From the NCBI GenBank assembly GCA_942159475.1, contig OW804097.1, positions 115,146,169 to 115,210,168 of the forward strand: a DNA stretch of 64,000 bases, read 5' to 3'. Positions 23,884 to 33,464 of the stretch are shown in pieces. The translations under genes were made by a program, and so were the position numbers. The notes under the pieces were generated by a model that ran no database searches, was not told where the DNA came from, and was given only the letters and a program-made list of their open reading frames with translations. The first letter of the stretch is position 1, and every line of letters begins with the position of its first letter. The stretch is from Sthenelais limicola (lineage: Eukaryota > Annelida > Polychaeta > Phyllodocida > Sigalionidae).

Positions 23884-24326
23884 GGTGGTCCTACATGGCG
23901 ATACCTCTCTACCATAAAACCCCCATTTATTATCAATAGCCACAAAAGAGAGCAATAACATCAAGCCTTCTCCACTATTTAATATTACCCTGAATGAAGG
24001 CTAGTGCTAAAATGATATAAATGTTTAAAGAAATTAATTAATTAAGTGACTATGCTAATGGGATTGGAGAAATGGTTTTATTACTCTCCAGGAAACTTTG
24101 ATTAACCATAGTCAACAAAACATTCACAGTTTAGAGCTTGAGTTGTGTCAGAATGTCAGAACATGTGGGTCAGAATTTCGGAAAATTTACAATTCAGTTT
24201 CACCAATTCTCTGAATTTTCGACAATAAAGTGCTATCCCAGAACCACAGTTGTACGTAGTATATAGAAAGTCTCATTAGACTCAGGGTCCGGCCCCTGAG
24301 TAGTGCATGGAAATAGATTTATACTA

Positions 24327-24683
24327 GGGTGAAGACGCCAGAAAATGTATTTTGTATTTAAATTATTTTATTCAGCGAGAAACATTATGCAACTTGGTAC
24401 ACTATATCTCAGCCGTCGCTGATTTACTGGAAAAACATAACAATAATTTCTTTACATCACATCTTATAATCTCTTCTATGTATGGCTTAGATTACAGTTC
24501 AGTTTCACCAATCCTCTCAAATAACCTGAATTTCAGACCGAAATAAAGTTCAAAATACAGTTCAACCTAACCATTGCTAGAATAAATGCAATGCCGAATA
24601 CCTAGTATTGACCAAATTACAGCCTAATTTAGCAGAACTTACTAAAGGTGTACAGCTGCCAATTGCCAAAATCTGACACTTGT
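24327..24683 (+). mobile_element. M1 MITE split by an M5 insertion
   Basis: GGGTGAAGACGCCAGAAAAT then M5 (24350-24492), then AGTTTCACCAATCCTCTC and the rest of M1. TA borders the insert on both sides. The right end is rearranged. Confidence 0.75.
24350..24492 (-). mobile_element. M5 retroelement 3' end inserted in M1
   Basis: Reverse strand reads GCTGAATAAAATAATTTAAA then TACAAAA, a polyadenylation-like tail. The body CAGCGACGGCTGAGATATAG is shared with 21374-21450. TA borders both sides in the M1 end. Confidence 0.65.
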
Positions 24684-24712
24684 ACATTTTCTGATGATCT
24701 CATCATTGTACA

Positions 24713-24948
24713 TGGGTCAGATTTTCAGAAAATGTACAATCGGACGCTATACACATTTAGTAAATTCTCCTAAATTAGGCTGAAAAATGATGAATATCGG
24801 GTATATCTGAGTATATTTGGTATCGCATTGATTTAAAGTATCAGTTCTGTGATGATAAACTGCATTTTGAAGCTAATTTTTGCCTTGAATGTGGGTTATT
24901 TGAGAGGATTGGTGAAGGCGAATTGTACATTTTTGGAAATCTGACCCA
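24713..24948 (-). mobile_element. M1 MITE
   Basis: TGGGTCAGA-type ends bordered by CA on both sides. A possible M1 fragment (TTTACAATTCAGTTTCACCA) sits upstream near 24187. Confidence 0.9.
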
Positions 24949-25045
24949 CATGTTCCATTGGGTCCACTCCATTACACAGAGGCAATCATTACACATATTG
25001 CAGCATGCAGTAGAGTGCACTGGTTCATGCAGACGCTGTATGCAT

Positions 25046-25257
25046 GGAGAAAACCGTCAGAAAATGTTATAATAATCCTCACCAATCCTCTCAAATAAAC
25101 CAGATTCAAGACAAAAATGAGGTTCAAAATACAGTTCCACATAACAGAACAGACATTTTTATACAACTTATTACCAAATGTATCCTGGTTTTCATAATTA
25201 TGTTGACTAATTTAGCTGATTTGAGTCAATGTGTAGAGCTGTCGATTGTACATTTTC
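25046..25257 (+). mobile_element. M1 MITE, diverged
   Basis: AAACCGTCAGAAAATG start. The body keeps the TTCACATAACAGAACAGA variant and ends GATTGTACATTTTCAGC. Confidence 0.68.
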
Positions 25258-25429
25258 AGCTGGCCCGGCTTGCCTCATGTAGGGTGTGTGTGCAGGGGGT
25301 GGAGGGGCGGCTGTACAGGAGAACAGTATTGATCTTATCTGTGCATTCAGCATGCACAACGCACTGTGTCATGATGCGTTGCTGCACCCCCCCCCCCCTC
25401 CCACACACACACACTGGATCAAGTGCATA

Positions 25430-25666
25430 CGGGTGAAATCGCCAGAAAATGTACAATTCACTTTCACCAATTCTCTCAAATAACCCAAATTGTAGACAAA
25501 AATCAGGTTCAAAATTCGGTTCAACCTAACCAAATAGATAGTTTGAATCAAGGCAATGTCAAATATCCTCAGATATACCTAGTATTTACCATTTTACAGT
25601 CTAATTTAGCAGAATTTACTAAATGTTTAGAACAGCTGAGTGTATATTATCTGACGATCTGACCCA
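25430..25666 (+). mobile_element. M1 MITE
   Basis: GGGTGAAATCGCCAG start, GACGATCTGACCCA end. Confidence 0.87.
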
Positions 25667-25689
25667 TACCCCAACATTGGCTTCCCTTC

Positions 25690-26430
25690 TTATTCCTGGT
25701 CCCGGGTAAGACCATGAAGTGCCTTTCTGTCTCTTTCCTCTAGCTGTCCCTCTCTCCCTTCTTCTCTATCTCTATTTTCTCGGTAAGACCATAAAGTGCC
25801 TTTCTGTCTCTTTTCTCTCTCCCTCTCTCCTTTCTTCTTTATCTCTACTTCCTGGGTATGACCATAAAGTGCCTTTCTGTCTCTTTTTTTCTGTCCCTCT
25901 CTCCCTTCTTCTCTATTTCTATTTCCTCTTTTCTCTGTCTCTCTCTCCCTTCTTCTCTATCTCTATTTCCTGGGTAAGACCATAACGTGTCTTTCTGTCT
26001 CTTTTTCTCTGACTCTCTCTCCCTTCTTCTCTATCTCTATTTCCTGGGTATGACCATAAAGTGCCTTTCTGTCTCTTTTTCTCTGTCCCTCTCTCCCTTC
26101 TTCTCTATCTCTATTTCCTGGGTATGACATAAAGTGGCTTTCTGTCTCTTTTCTCTGTCTCTCTCTCCCTTCTTCTCTATCTCTATTTACTGGGTATGAC
26201 CATAAAGTGGCTTTCTGTCTCTTTTTCTCTGTCCCTCTCTCCCTTCTTCTCTATCTCTATTTCCTGGGTATGACCATAAAGTGGCTTTCTGTCTCTTTTC
26301 TCTGTCTCTCTCTCCCTTCTTCTCTATCTCTATTTCCTGGGTATGACCATAAAGTGGCTTTCTGTCTCTTTTCTCTGTCTCTCTCTCCCTTCTTCTCTAT
26401 CTCTATTTCCTAGGTAAGATCATAAACTCA
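25690..26430 (+). repeat. ~73-bp tandem repeat (unit A), about 9-10 copies
   Basis: Each unit contains GACCATAAAGTGGCTTTCTG, then TCTCTTTTCTCTGTC, then CCCTTCTTCTCTATCTC. Its apparent ORFs are low-complexity Leu/Ser runs and are not genes. Confidence 0.93.
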
Positions 26431-26535
26431 CTCCCTCTCAGCTCCCCCGCCCTTGATATAAGCTTGATTAATCTTCATTATAATGTGTTGATAAGGGCGT
26501 AAAGCAGCCAATCTCACTCAATCACTCACCCTTCT
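26431..26535 (-). repeat. Single inverted copy of unit B next to the unit A array
   Basis: The reverse complement reads GAGATTGGCTGCTTTACGCC, then CTTATCAACACATTATAATG and ATATCAAGGGCGGGGGAGC, joined to unit A in the same order as at 52.0 kb. It ends at the boundary of the 3.1 kb element. Confidence 0.8.
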
Positions 26536-26579
26536 TATAGCTTCTCTATGGAACGCCATTGGGTCATTTATTCAGTATT

Positions 26580-27185
26580 TATTGATATCTGAAAAGGATT
26601 TATTGATATCTGAAAATGATTTTCAGATATCAATAAATCATTTTCAGATATCCAAAAATCAATTTTAGATATCCATAAATCAATTCTTGATATCTAAAAT
26701 AATTACAGATATCTGAAAATGATTTATTGATATCTGAAAATGATTTATGGATATCTGAACTGATTTATGGATATCTGAAAATGAATTATGGATATCTGAA
26801 AATGATTTTTAGATATCTGAAAATGATTTTTAGATATCTGAAAATGATTTTTAGATATCTATAAATCATTTTCAGATATCAAGAAATCATTTTCAGATAT
26901 CAAAAACACCTTGTAAAATAGATTGCAAAGAAACCCATTTCTTGATATCAAGAATTCAATTCTTGATATCTATAAATCATTTTTTGATATCAAAAAATGA
27001 TTTCTTGATATCAAGAAATGCTTCATGCATATATATACATTTTAGGGTAAGAAACATTTTCTTGCAATCCTCATTGTTACAACCAACCTTATAATTTGAA
27101 TTTCGGATATCAATAAATCATTTTTTGATATCTGTAAATGATCTTGAAATCATTTATTGATATCAAGAATTGATTTTTAGATATC
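26580..27185. repeat. Left arm of GATATC-type degenerate repeats
   Basis: Irregular TTATTGATATCTGAAAATGA units occur in both orientations with scattered unique bases. Similar units at 29150-29640 form the right arm, so the element can fold back over several hundred bases. Confidence 0.75.
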
Positions 27186-27832
27186 CAAAAGTCCATTTTT
27201 TGATATCCAAAAGTCTATGCAAATGAGCAGCAGAAAAAACGCCCACTGAATTTTAGATATCTGAAATTCAATGCAAATGAGCCTTAGAGAAGTAGCCATT
27301 TTTATTGATATCAAGAATTGACTTTTAGATATCTAAAAGTCTATGCAAATGAGCAGCAGAAGACACACCTCTTGAGTTTTAGATATCTGAAATTCAATGC
27401 AAATGAGCCTTAGAGAAGTAGCCATCTTTATTGATATCTAAAAGTCTATGCAAATGAGCAGCAGAAAAAACGCCCACTGAATTTTAGATATCTGAAATTC
27501 AATGCAAATGAGCCTTAGAGAAGTAGCCATCTTTATTGATATCAAGAATTGACTTTTAGATATCTAAAAGTCTATGCAAATGAGCAGCAGAAAACATGCC
27601 CCTTGAGTTTTAGATATCTGAAATTCAATGCAAATGAGCCTTAGAGAAGTAGCCATCTTTATTGATATCTAAAAGTCTATGCAAATGAGCAGCAGAAAAC
27701 ATGCCCCTTGAGTTTTAGATATCTGAAATTCAATGCAAATGAGCCTTAGACAAGTAGCCATCTTTATTGATATCAAGAATTGACTTTAGATATCCAAAAG
27801 TCTATGCAAATGAGCAGCAGAAAACACACCCA
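27186..27832 (+). repeat. Octamer-bearing tandem repeat inside the 3.1 kb element
   Basis: Units of roughly 105-130 bp alternate a TATGCAAATGAGCAGCAG half and a CAATGCAAATGAGCC half, separated by AGATATCT palindromes. Each half contains the perfect octamer ATGCAAAT. I count eleven octamers here plus one at 29119. Confidence 0.85.
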
Positions 27833-28270
27833 CTTGCCAGTTGCCCACCAGGTTGCCCACCCACTTGATGGTTGCCTGACCACTTACCCGGTTGCCCACC
27901 CACTTGCCGGTTGCCCACCAGGTTGCCCGCCCACTTAATGGTTGCCTGACCACTTACCCGGTTGCCCACCCACTTGCTGGTTGCCCACCCACTTGCTGGA
28001 TGCCTGACAACTTACCCGGTTGCCCACCCACTTGCCGGTTGCCCGCCCGGTTGCCCACCCATTTAATGGTTGCCTGACCACTTACCCGGTTGCCCACCCA
28101 CTTGCTGGTTGCCCACCCACTTGCTGGTTGCCTGACAACTTACCCGGTTGCCCACCCACTTGCCGGTTGCCCACCAGGTTGCCCACCCACTTAATGGTTA
28201 CGTGACCACTTACCCGATTTCCCACCCACTTGCTGGTTGCCTGCCCACTTGCCGGTTGCCCACCGACTTG
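27833..28270 (+). repeat. GTTGCCCACCCACTT minisatellite
   Basis: Interleaved short units of GGTTGCCCACC, CACTTGCCG and ACTTACCC make higher-order blocks of about 126 bp, as seen by the recurring GATGGTTGCCTGACC/TAATGGTTGCCTGACC. It is the only C-rich part of the element. Confidence 0.85.
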
Positions 28271-28379
28271 AAAAACAGTGTTTTAGGTTGACAAACAGTG
28301 TTTATCAAGCGATAAACAGTCTAATTATTACACAAATGTCTAATTATTACACAAATGGCTTGCCATACCCTTTGAATTT

Positions 28380-29098
28380 CAGATATCTGAAAATGATTTA
28401 TTGATATCTGAAAATGATTTATTGATATCTGAAAATGATTTATTGATATCTGAAAATGATTTTCAGATATCTGAGAATGAGTTATGGATATCTGAAAATG
28501 ATATTCAGATATCTGAAAATGATTTATTGATATCTGAAAATGATTTATTGATATCTGAAAATGATTTATGGATATCTGAAAATGATTTATGGATATCTGA
28601 AAATGATTTATGGATATCTGAAAATGATTTTCAGATATCTGAAAATGATTTATTGATATCTGAAAATGATTTTCAGATATCTGAAAATGATTTATTGATA
28701 TCTGAAAATGATTTATTGATATCTGAAAATGATTTATGGATATCTGAAAATGATTTATGGATATCTGAAAATGATTTATGGATATCTGAAAATGATTTTC
28801 AGATATCTGAAAATGATTTATGGATATCTGAAAATGATTTATGGATATCTGAAAATGATTTATTGATATCTGAAAATGATTTATTGATATCTGAAAATGA
28901 TTTATGGATATCTGAAAATGATTTATGGATATCTGAAAATGATTTATTGATATCTGAAAATGATTTATGGATATCTGAAAATGATTCATGGATATCTGAA
29001 AATGATTCATGGATATCTGAAAATGATTTTCGGATATCTGAAAATGACTTATGGATATCTGAAAATTATTTTCAGATATCAATAAATCATTTTCAGAG
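28380..29098. repeat. 21-bp GATATC minisatellite, about 34 units
   Basis: The unit is close to GATATCTGAAAATGATTTATG, 21 bp long and centred on the palindrome GATATC. Because 21 is a multiple of three and the unit lacks stops, long repetitive frames (ISENDLW on plus, ISINHFQ on minus) are open on both strands. They are a by-product and not genes. Confidence 0.92.
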
Positions 29099-29149
29099 AC
29101 TTTTAGATATCTGAAATTCAATGCAAATGAATGTTGTGTCACTCAACTC

Positions 29150-29640
29150 ACCTAATTTGCATAGATTTCTTGATATCAAAAAATGCCTTTTTGGATATCA
29201 ATAAATGGACTTTTAGATATCAAGAATTGCATTTCGGATATCTAAAAATGCCTTTTCGGATATCTATAATGCAATTCTTGATATCCGAAAAGGCATTTTT
29301 TGATATCCAAAAGTCATTTCTGATTAAGTTGAGAGCTTAGTTGTATTCTGAAATTGATTTATTGATATCAAGATATGCTTTTTTGATATCAATAAATGCA
29401 ATTCTTGATATCCATAAATCCTATTATTGATATCAAGAATTCAATTTTTGATATCAATAATGGCAGTATTTCTTGATATCAAAAATGCATTTATTGATAT
29501 CAAGAAGTGATTTTCAGATATCAACAATTCATTTTCAGATATCAACAATTCATTTTCAGATATCAAGAATTGCATTTATTGATATCAAAAAAGCATTTAT
29601 TGATATCAATAAATGAGTTGATCCATTTTCAGATATCAAA
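29150..29640. repeat. Right arm of GATATC-type degenerate repeats
   Basis: Units such as TTGATATCAAGAATTGCATT alternate in orientation up to the terminal inverted repeat. It mirrors 26580-27185. Confidence 0.75.
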
Positions 29641-29680
29641 AAATACTGAATAAATGACCCAATGGCGTTCCATACTTCTC

Positions 29681-31130
29681 TGCCTATAGTGGTTATAGCC
29701 CCCAAACTGTTCAAGGCAGCGAGTAAAACTGGTTGATAGCATCTTCGATCTCCTGCTTGGAATTATACCAAACTACATGCTGATTGTCCCAGTATATTTA
29801 GTTCTGCCATGATCCCACAATACGCTTATTTTCACAGGCAAGTTTGACCAGAAAACTTCTCAGTAAAAAAGAATTATATTTCAACATCTCCAAAGGCATA
29901 ATGAGTTAGAATCTATTGCCAGTGCAAACTTGTTCTCAAGAAAATATCTCTTATTAAGAAATGCAAAATAATTAGTTGGTGGGTCAGATCGTCAGAAAAT
30001 GTACAATTGGCAGCTCTACACATTTAGTAAATTTTAGAAATAGCCGTGGAAGTAACGTCCCAGTAGCACCCGTTCTGGTTACTTTAAATTGCTTGCTCGC
30101 AATAGACTGTCAAAGTAGCAGGAGGAGTAGCGGGAGCAGTAGCCGGTCAGTGGAACCCAGGCTTAATAGTGGTTTAACATAGAATCGTATATAGTGCAAT
30201 GTACCCATTGCCTCAGCCCCCCCCTCCCCGCACCCCCCCCCCCCCCCCCACCCCGGTATATACACACAGAAATGTGACACTTACATGCGAGTAATGGTGA
30301 CGATTGCGTGACAGTATTTACCTGTACGGCTATCACACATAGCAGCAATTTGGGCTACTTTAGATGTACTCTCGCCGCATGCACTGTTACATTGGCAATA
30401 TTCTGTTACCTTTACTTGTACAGCATGTTAGACCCGTGGCATGAACCTATGAACAAGCATTAATTAATTAGTAATATTGTCTTCATTATCTGTGTAGTAG
30501 GCATTTTATTGTACCGATTGTAACTTTTCCCCACATTGCTTTTTTACTCACTTCTGTTAGTTATCTGTACTGTGTTGTGCCATCCATCCAAATCATAGAA
30601 AATTCAAAAAGTATGCTATAAAACATTTAATTCACTTAGACGAAAAGTTTATTGAAGAAGAACTATAGATCTGCGATGTAATACGAATATCAGAGATGAC
30701 AACTGTGAATGTTATGCCATATAAATATACAATTGTACCAACAAACAGAATAGACCTATGGTAGTTGGTCCAGTCATTGACGGAAGTGATAAGTTATCAC
30801 GGAAGTGATCTCATGAAAGAAGCAATTATTAAGTTATAATATGTCCGTTCCAAATGATTTCAATATAAAGTGTTTGCTATCAAAATGAAGCTCAGATTCG
30901 GGAAAATGAGACTATTAAATTCCTATTTACCTCTATCTAATATAAAGAGTGTGATGTAGGACAGTACGTGGTGTTCATGATAGTTCAAGTATACAACTTT
31001 TATTTTGCTGAAACAGATCACATATTGGAGAAAAGATCATTTCATTTGGTTATATTTATGTTGCAAAGTATACATATTTTATGTCAGATTTTGTCTGAAT
31101 CCATCCCAGCGTGCACTGTAATAGAAAAAC
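29681..31130. other. Spacer with one M1 tip and a C run
   Basis: Apart from the M1 fragment at 29980 and a C-rich run at 30213-30250, no gene or repeat is evident. Confidence 0.55.
29980..30036 (-). mobile_element. M1 MITE fragment
   Basis: Only the left tip, TGGGTCAGATCGTCAG through CACATTTAGTAAATTTTAG. Confidence 0.75.
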
Positions 31131-31132
31131 GA

Positions 31133-31243
31133 ATCTTTAGTCGCAAAATTGATATTATTTGAATTTTTGCATAAACAGATATATCAAATCTCTCAAATTT
31201 GGTTGTGACTTTAGACTCATTTCCCTGTGACACATCACAAATG
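31133..31243. mobile_element. M2 MITE, deleted form
   Basis: TCTTTAGTCGCAAAATTGAT joined to GTTGTGACTTTAGACTCATT and GTGACACATCACA. Confidence 0.65.
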
Positions 31244-32249
31244 GACTAATGTTACCATGCAGCCTCTATGTGTCCACTTGGGCTACCACCATGCACCCTC
31301 ACATTCCATCCTTTGTGGGCGGCCATTGTTGGTTCGTATTGACCTCTAACCCATGTGTAATTACTCAAACAAATACACATGTATACACAGAGCTGAAACC
31401 AACCGCTACTTCCCCTCCAATGCTTTCCTTTTGCCAATATATGTGATGTATAATGACCATAGGTATCTTCCTGTGTTATTATTTTGATGGTATAATCATG
31501 GTGCCTTATTATACAAGTAGTAAGTTAGGAGGGAAACAAGGTAGTAATATTGTATTTGAATTATTTCATTTAGCCAAAACATTATGCGATACACATTATT
31601 CTTAGATGAAGCTAATCAAACATAATAATAATAATAATTTACTAACTGTATATATAATCATCATAAAAATATTAATAACGCCGTTTTTCATGAAGAAGTG
31701 GATTAATATCATATTAATTTGGAGGGAGTGAATCGTTGTTAGGTATGGTTCAATGCATATATATATTTATCAATAATTAAATAGGTTTTTATTGTTTAAT
31801 TATGCTTCAAACACAGAACTACTTTGTTGCCGAACAACGCGTGCGTATGGATATGTGCACTACTTTCGGATTCTCGTTTTTCCCGGGCCTACTTTTGTAG
31901 GCCTATTCCCAGATTTCGCAGCATTGACGCAGAGCCGTTGAGATTATATAGTGAATAAATGATAGTGAGGCAGTCTTGGGAAATTAAAAGTTTATTTAAT
32001 TTGATTTTATATAATAATAAATAGATAAATAGGTAAAATGTATAAAATTGGTGAATAGATTTATATAAAATTGAAGGTTTTATGAATAAAGATATGATGG
32101 AGGATAAAATTGATAATTTTATGAGATAATTAGCCAAAACTGCCAATTTTTTGGGTTTGTGGGGTAATGGGATTTGGTATGATGGGGGTGTATAGGTAAA
32201 TGGATGTATTTTTAGATAGTGGTAAAATAAACCCTTATTGGGTAGATAA
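31244..32249. other. Spacer next to the Ngaro 3' side
   Basis: AT-rich. GGGCCTACTTTTGTAGGCCT at 31886-31905 is an inverted repeat and could be part of the Ngaro terminus, but I could not match it to the 5' side. Confidence 0.45.
31546..31620 (-). mobile_element. M5-like fragment
   Basis: ATTGTATTTGAATTATTTCA and CCAAAACATTATGCGA resemble the other two copies at lower identity. Confidence 0.45.
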
Positions 32250-32432
32250 GATAGGTTTTGCTATGTAAATGCATAGTCTGTGTTTTTAGCCGTAAGCGGG
32301 CAGTCTTTATATCCGTGAGCGGACTGTCTTTGTGTGAGCCGAATGGCTTTTAAGGGAAAGATTGATATGTGGATATAGGGTGGGATTTGGAGGGATTTTA
32401 TAAACTCGTGAGCGAGCAGTCTTTTAATGTCT

Positions 32433-33464
32433 TTAGGGCCGTTTGGGTTTGGAGATAGCACTTTGGATTGCCTTGTTGACTCCAGATGTTCCTGAGTCGA
32501 TGTATGTGCGGAAGGCGTCCGATCGCCACCCGCCGTAGGCTTTAATTTGTAGCTCAGAGCATCCATTTTTGAATGCATTAGTTGCTGCGGCCTTACGCAG
32601 GCTGTGAAGTGAGAACTTTGTGTAGTCAGCTCCTATGTGTATGAGGGTTTGCTTCCATCTGTTTGCTACATAAGATGCTGGTATGGGCTTCCTGGTGTTT
32701 GGGAACATGAATGCTGGGTCACTAGAATGTGTCGTGGGGGTGTCCTTTATCACCCGCGACATGGCTTTTACTATACACATATCCTCGTCATATGAGGACT
32801 TTAGATTGACCAGCTTACTCTGGTATGCGGATTGCATGTTTTTGGCGCTCTTGATTGATATGGAGACAGTTTTCTTTGATATTTTCACATCCTTCCTAGT
32901 TAGGTGTATGAGGGGGTCGAATTTTGAGACGGCCGGTGCAAGAACTTCTGACTGGCGGAGGGCCGCGGAGTAGATGGTGAGTATTGCTGTCTTGACAGCG
33001 TTGGATAGAGGGTCGCTAGGTATCGAGAGTATGGCCTTTCTCAGCATTCTCGGGGGCACTGCCAACTTCGCTCGTGGTTTAAACGACTTGTCTCTGTCCA
33101 CTGCTTGGAGTGCCCACTTGACTCTTTGGTGGTCCAGAGCCTTGGTGGAGCGGTCATGTTGTTTGTAGGCTGTTCTTAAATGCGAGATGTGATTTTTAAT
33201 GGTGCGCGGTGATGATATGGTGAGTAGTAGATTCTCGATATACGCACAGATGACTATGTGGGATGCTTTGAATGGGTGGACGCCGATGTCGTTGGCAAAC
33301 TTGGCGAATCTTCTCAGCGCGCTCTGTTGGTTGCGCTTAGTGCCCTCCGCCCAGGCTTTGCTCTGTCTGCCCACTGCTCTTGTTAGTAGAAGCTGTATTC
33401 GTGTTCCTGGAAGATTTATGAAGGGATAAGGCTTTGAGTGCAAATGTACATGGTTCAACAAATT
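32433..33464 (-). CDS. Tyrosine recombinase of the Ngaro/DIRS element
   Basis: About 343 codons are open. The N-terminal SAM-like core-binding region (AWAEGTKRNQQSALRRF) precedes the catalytic domain. Catalytic-type residues are the Arg of ALRQSEV, the HSLRK box (HxxR), the Trp of GGWRSDAF and the Tyr of RTYID. This enzyme would integrate a circular DNA intermediate without target duplication, as in DIRS-group elements. The frame overlaps the end of RT by about 128 bp in the +1 phase. It begins just after a stop (33465-33467) and has no ATG before the PPRMLRK segment, inside the catalytic part. Translation must therefore rely on frameshifting, splicing or a non-AUG start. Confidence 0.88.
   Translation of the reverse strand, partial: NLLNHVHLHSKPYPFINLPGTRIQLLLTRAVGRQSKAWAEGTKRNQQSALRRFAKFANDIGVHPFKASHIVICAYIENLLLTISSPRTIKNHISHLRTAYKQHDRSTKALDHQRVKWALQAVDRDKSFKPRAKLAVPPRMLRKAILSIPSDPLSNAVKTAILTIYSAALRQSEVLAPAVSKFDPLIHLTRKDVKISKKTVSISIKSAKNMQSAYQSKLVNLKSSYDEDMCIVKAMSRVIKDTPTTHSSDPAFMFPNTRKPIPASYVANRWKQTLIHIGADYTKFSLHSLRKAAATNAFKNGCSELQIKAYGGWRSDAFRTYIDSGTSGVNKAIQSAISKPKRP

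Larger units (their letters stand above)
26547..29674. mobile_element. 3.1 kb inverted-repeat element built from minisatellites
   Basis: The ends are perfect inverted repeats over 34 bp, starting TATGGAACGCCATTGGGTCA, and reach ~49 bp with one mismatch. Both sides are flanked by CTTCTC (26541-26546 and 29675-29680), a 6-bp target duplication. The interior has no credible gene. It is filled by GATATC-centred repeats, a ~110-bp repeat with ATGCAAAT octamers, and a GTTGCCCACC minisatellite. This is a non-autonomous DNA transposon or foldback element. A 6-bp duplication is compatible with the Dada group, but the superfamily is not established. Confidence 0.85.

Noticed and set aside
28321..29142. 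Long opposing ORFs of 273 and 237 codons with 7-residue repeats
   Set aside because: They come from a 21-bp minisatellite without stops. Composition and both-strand openness show they are not genes.
26547..29674. CRISPR-like array of regularly spaced palindromes
   Set aside because: The units have no unique spacers, the host is an animal, and the block is bounded by transposon ends.
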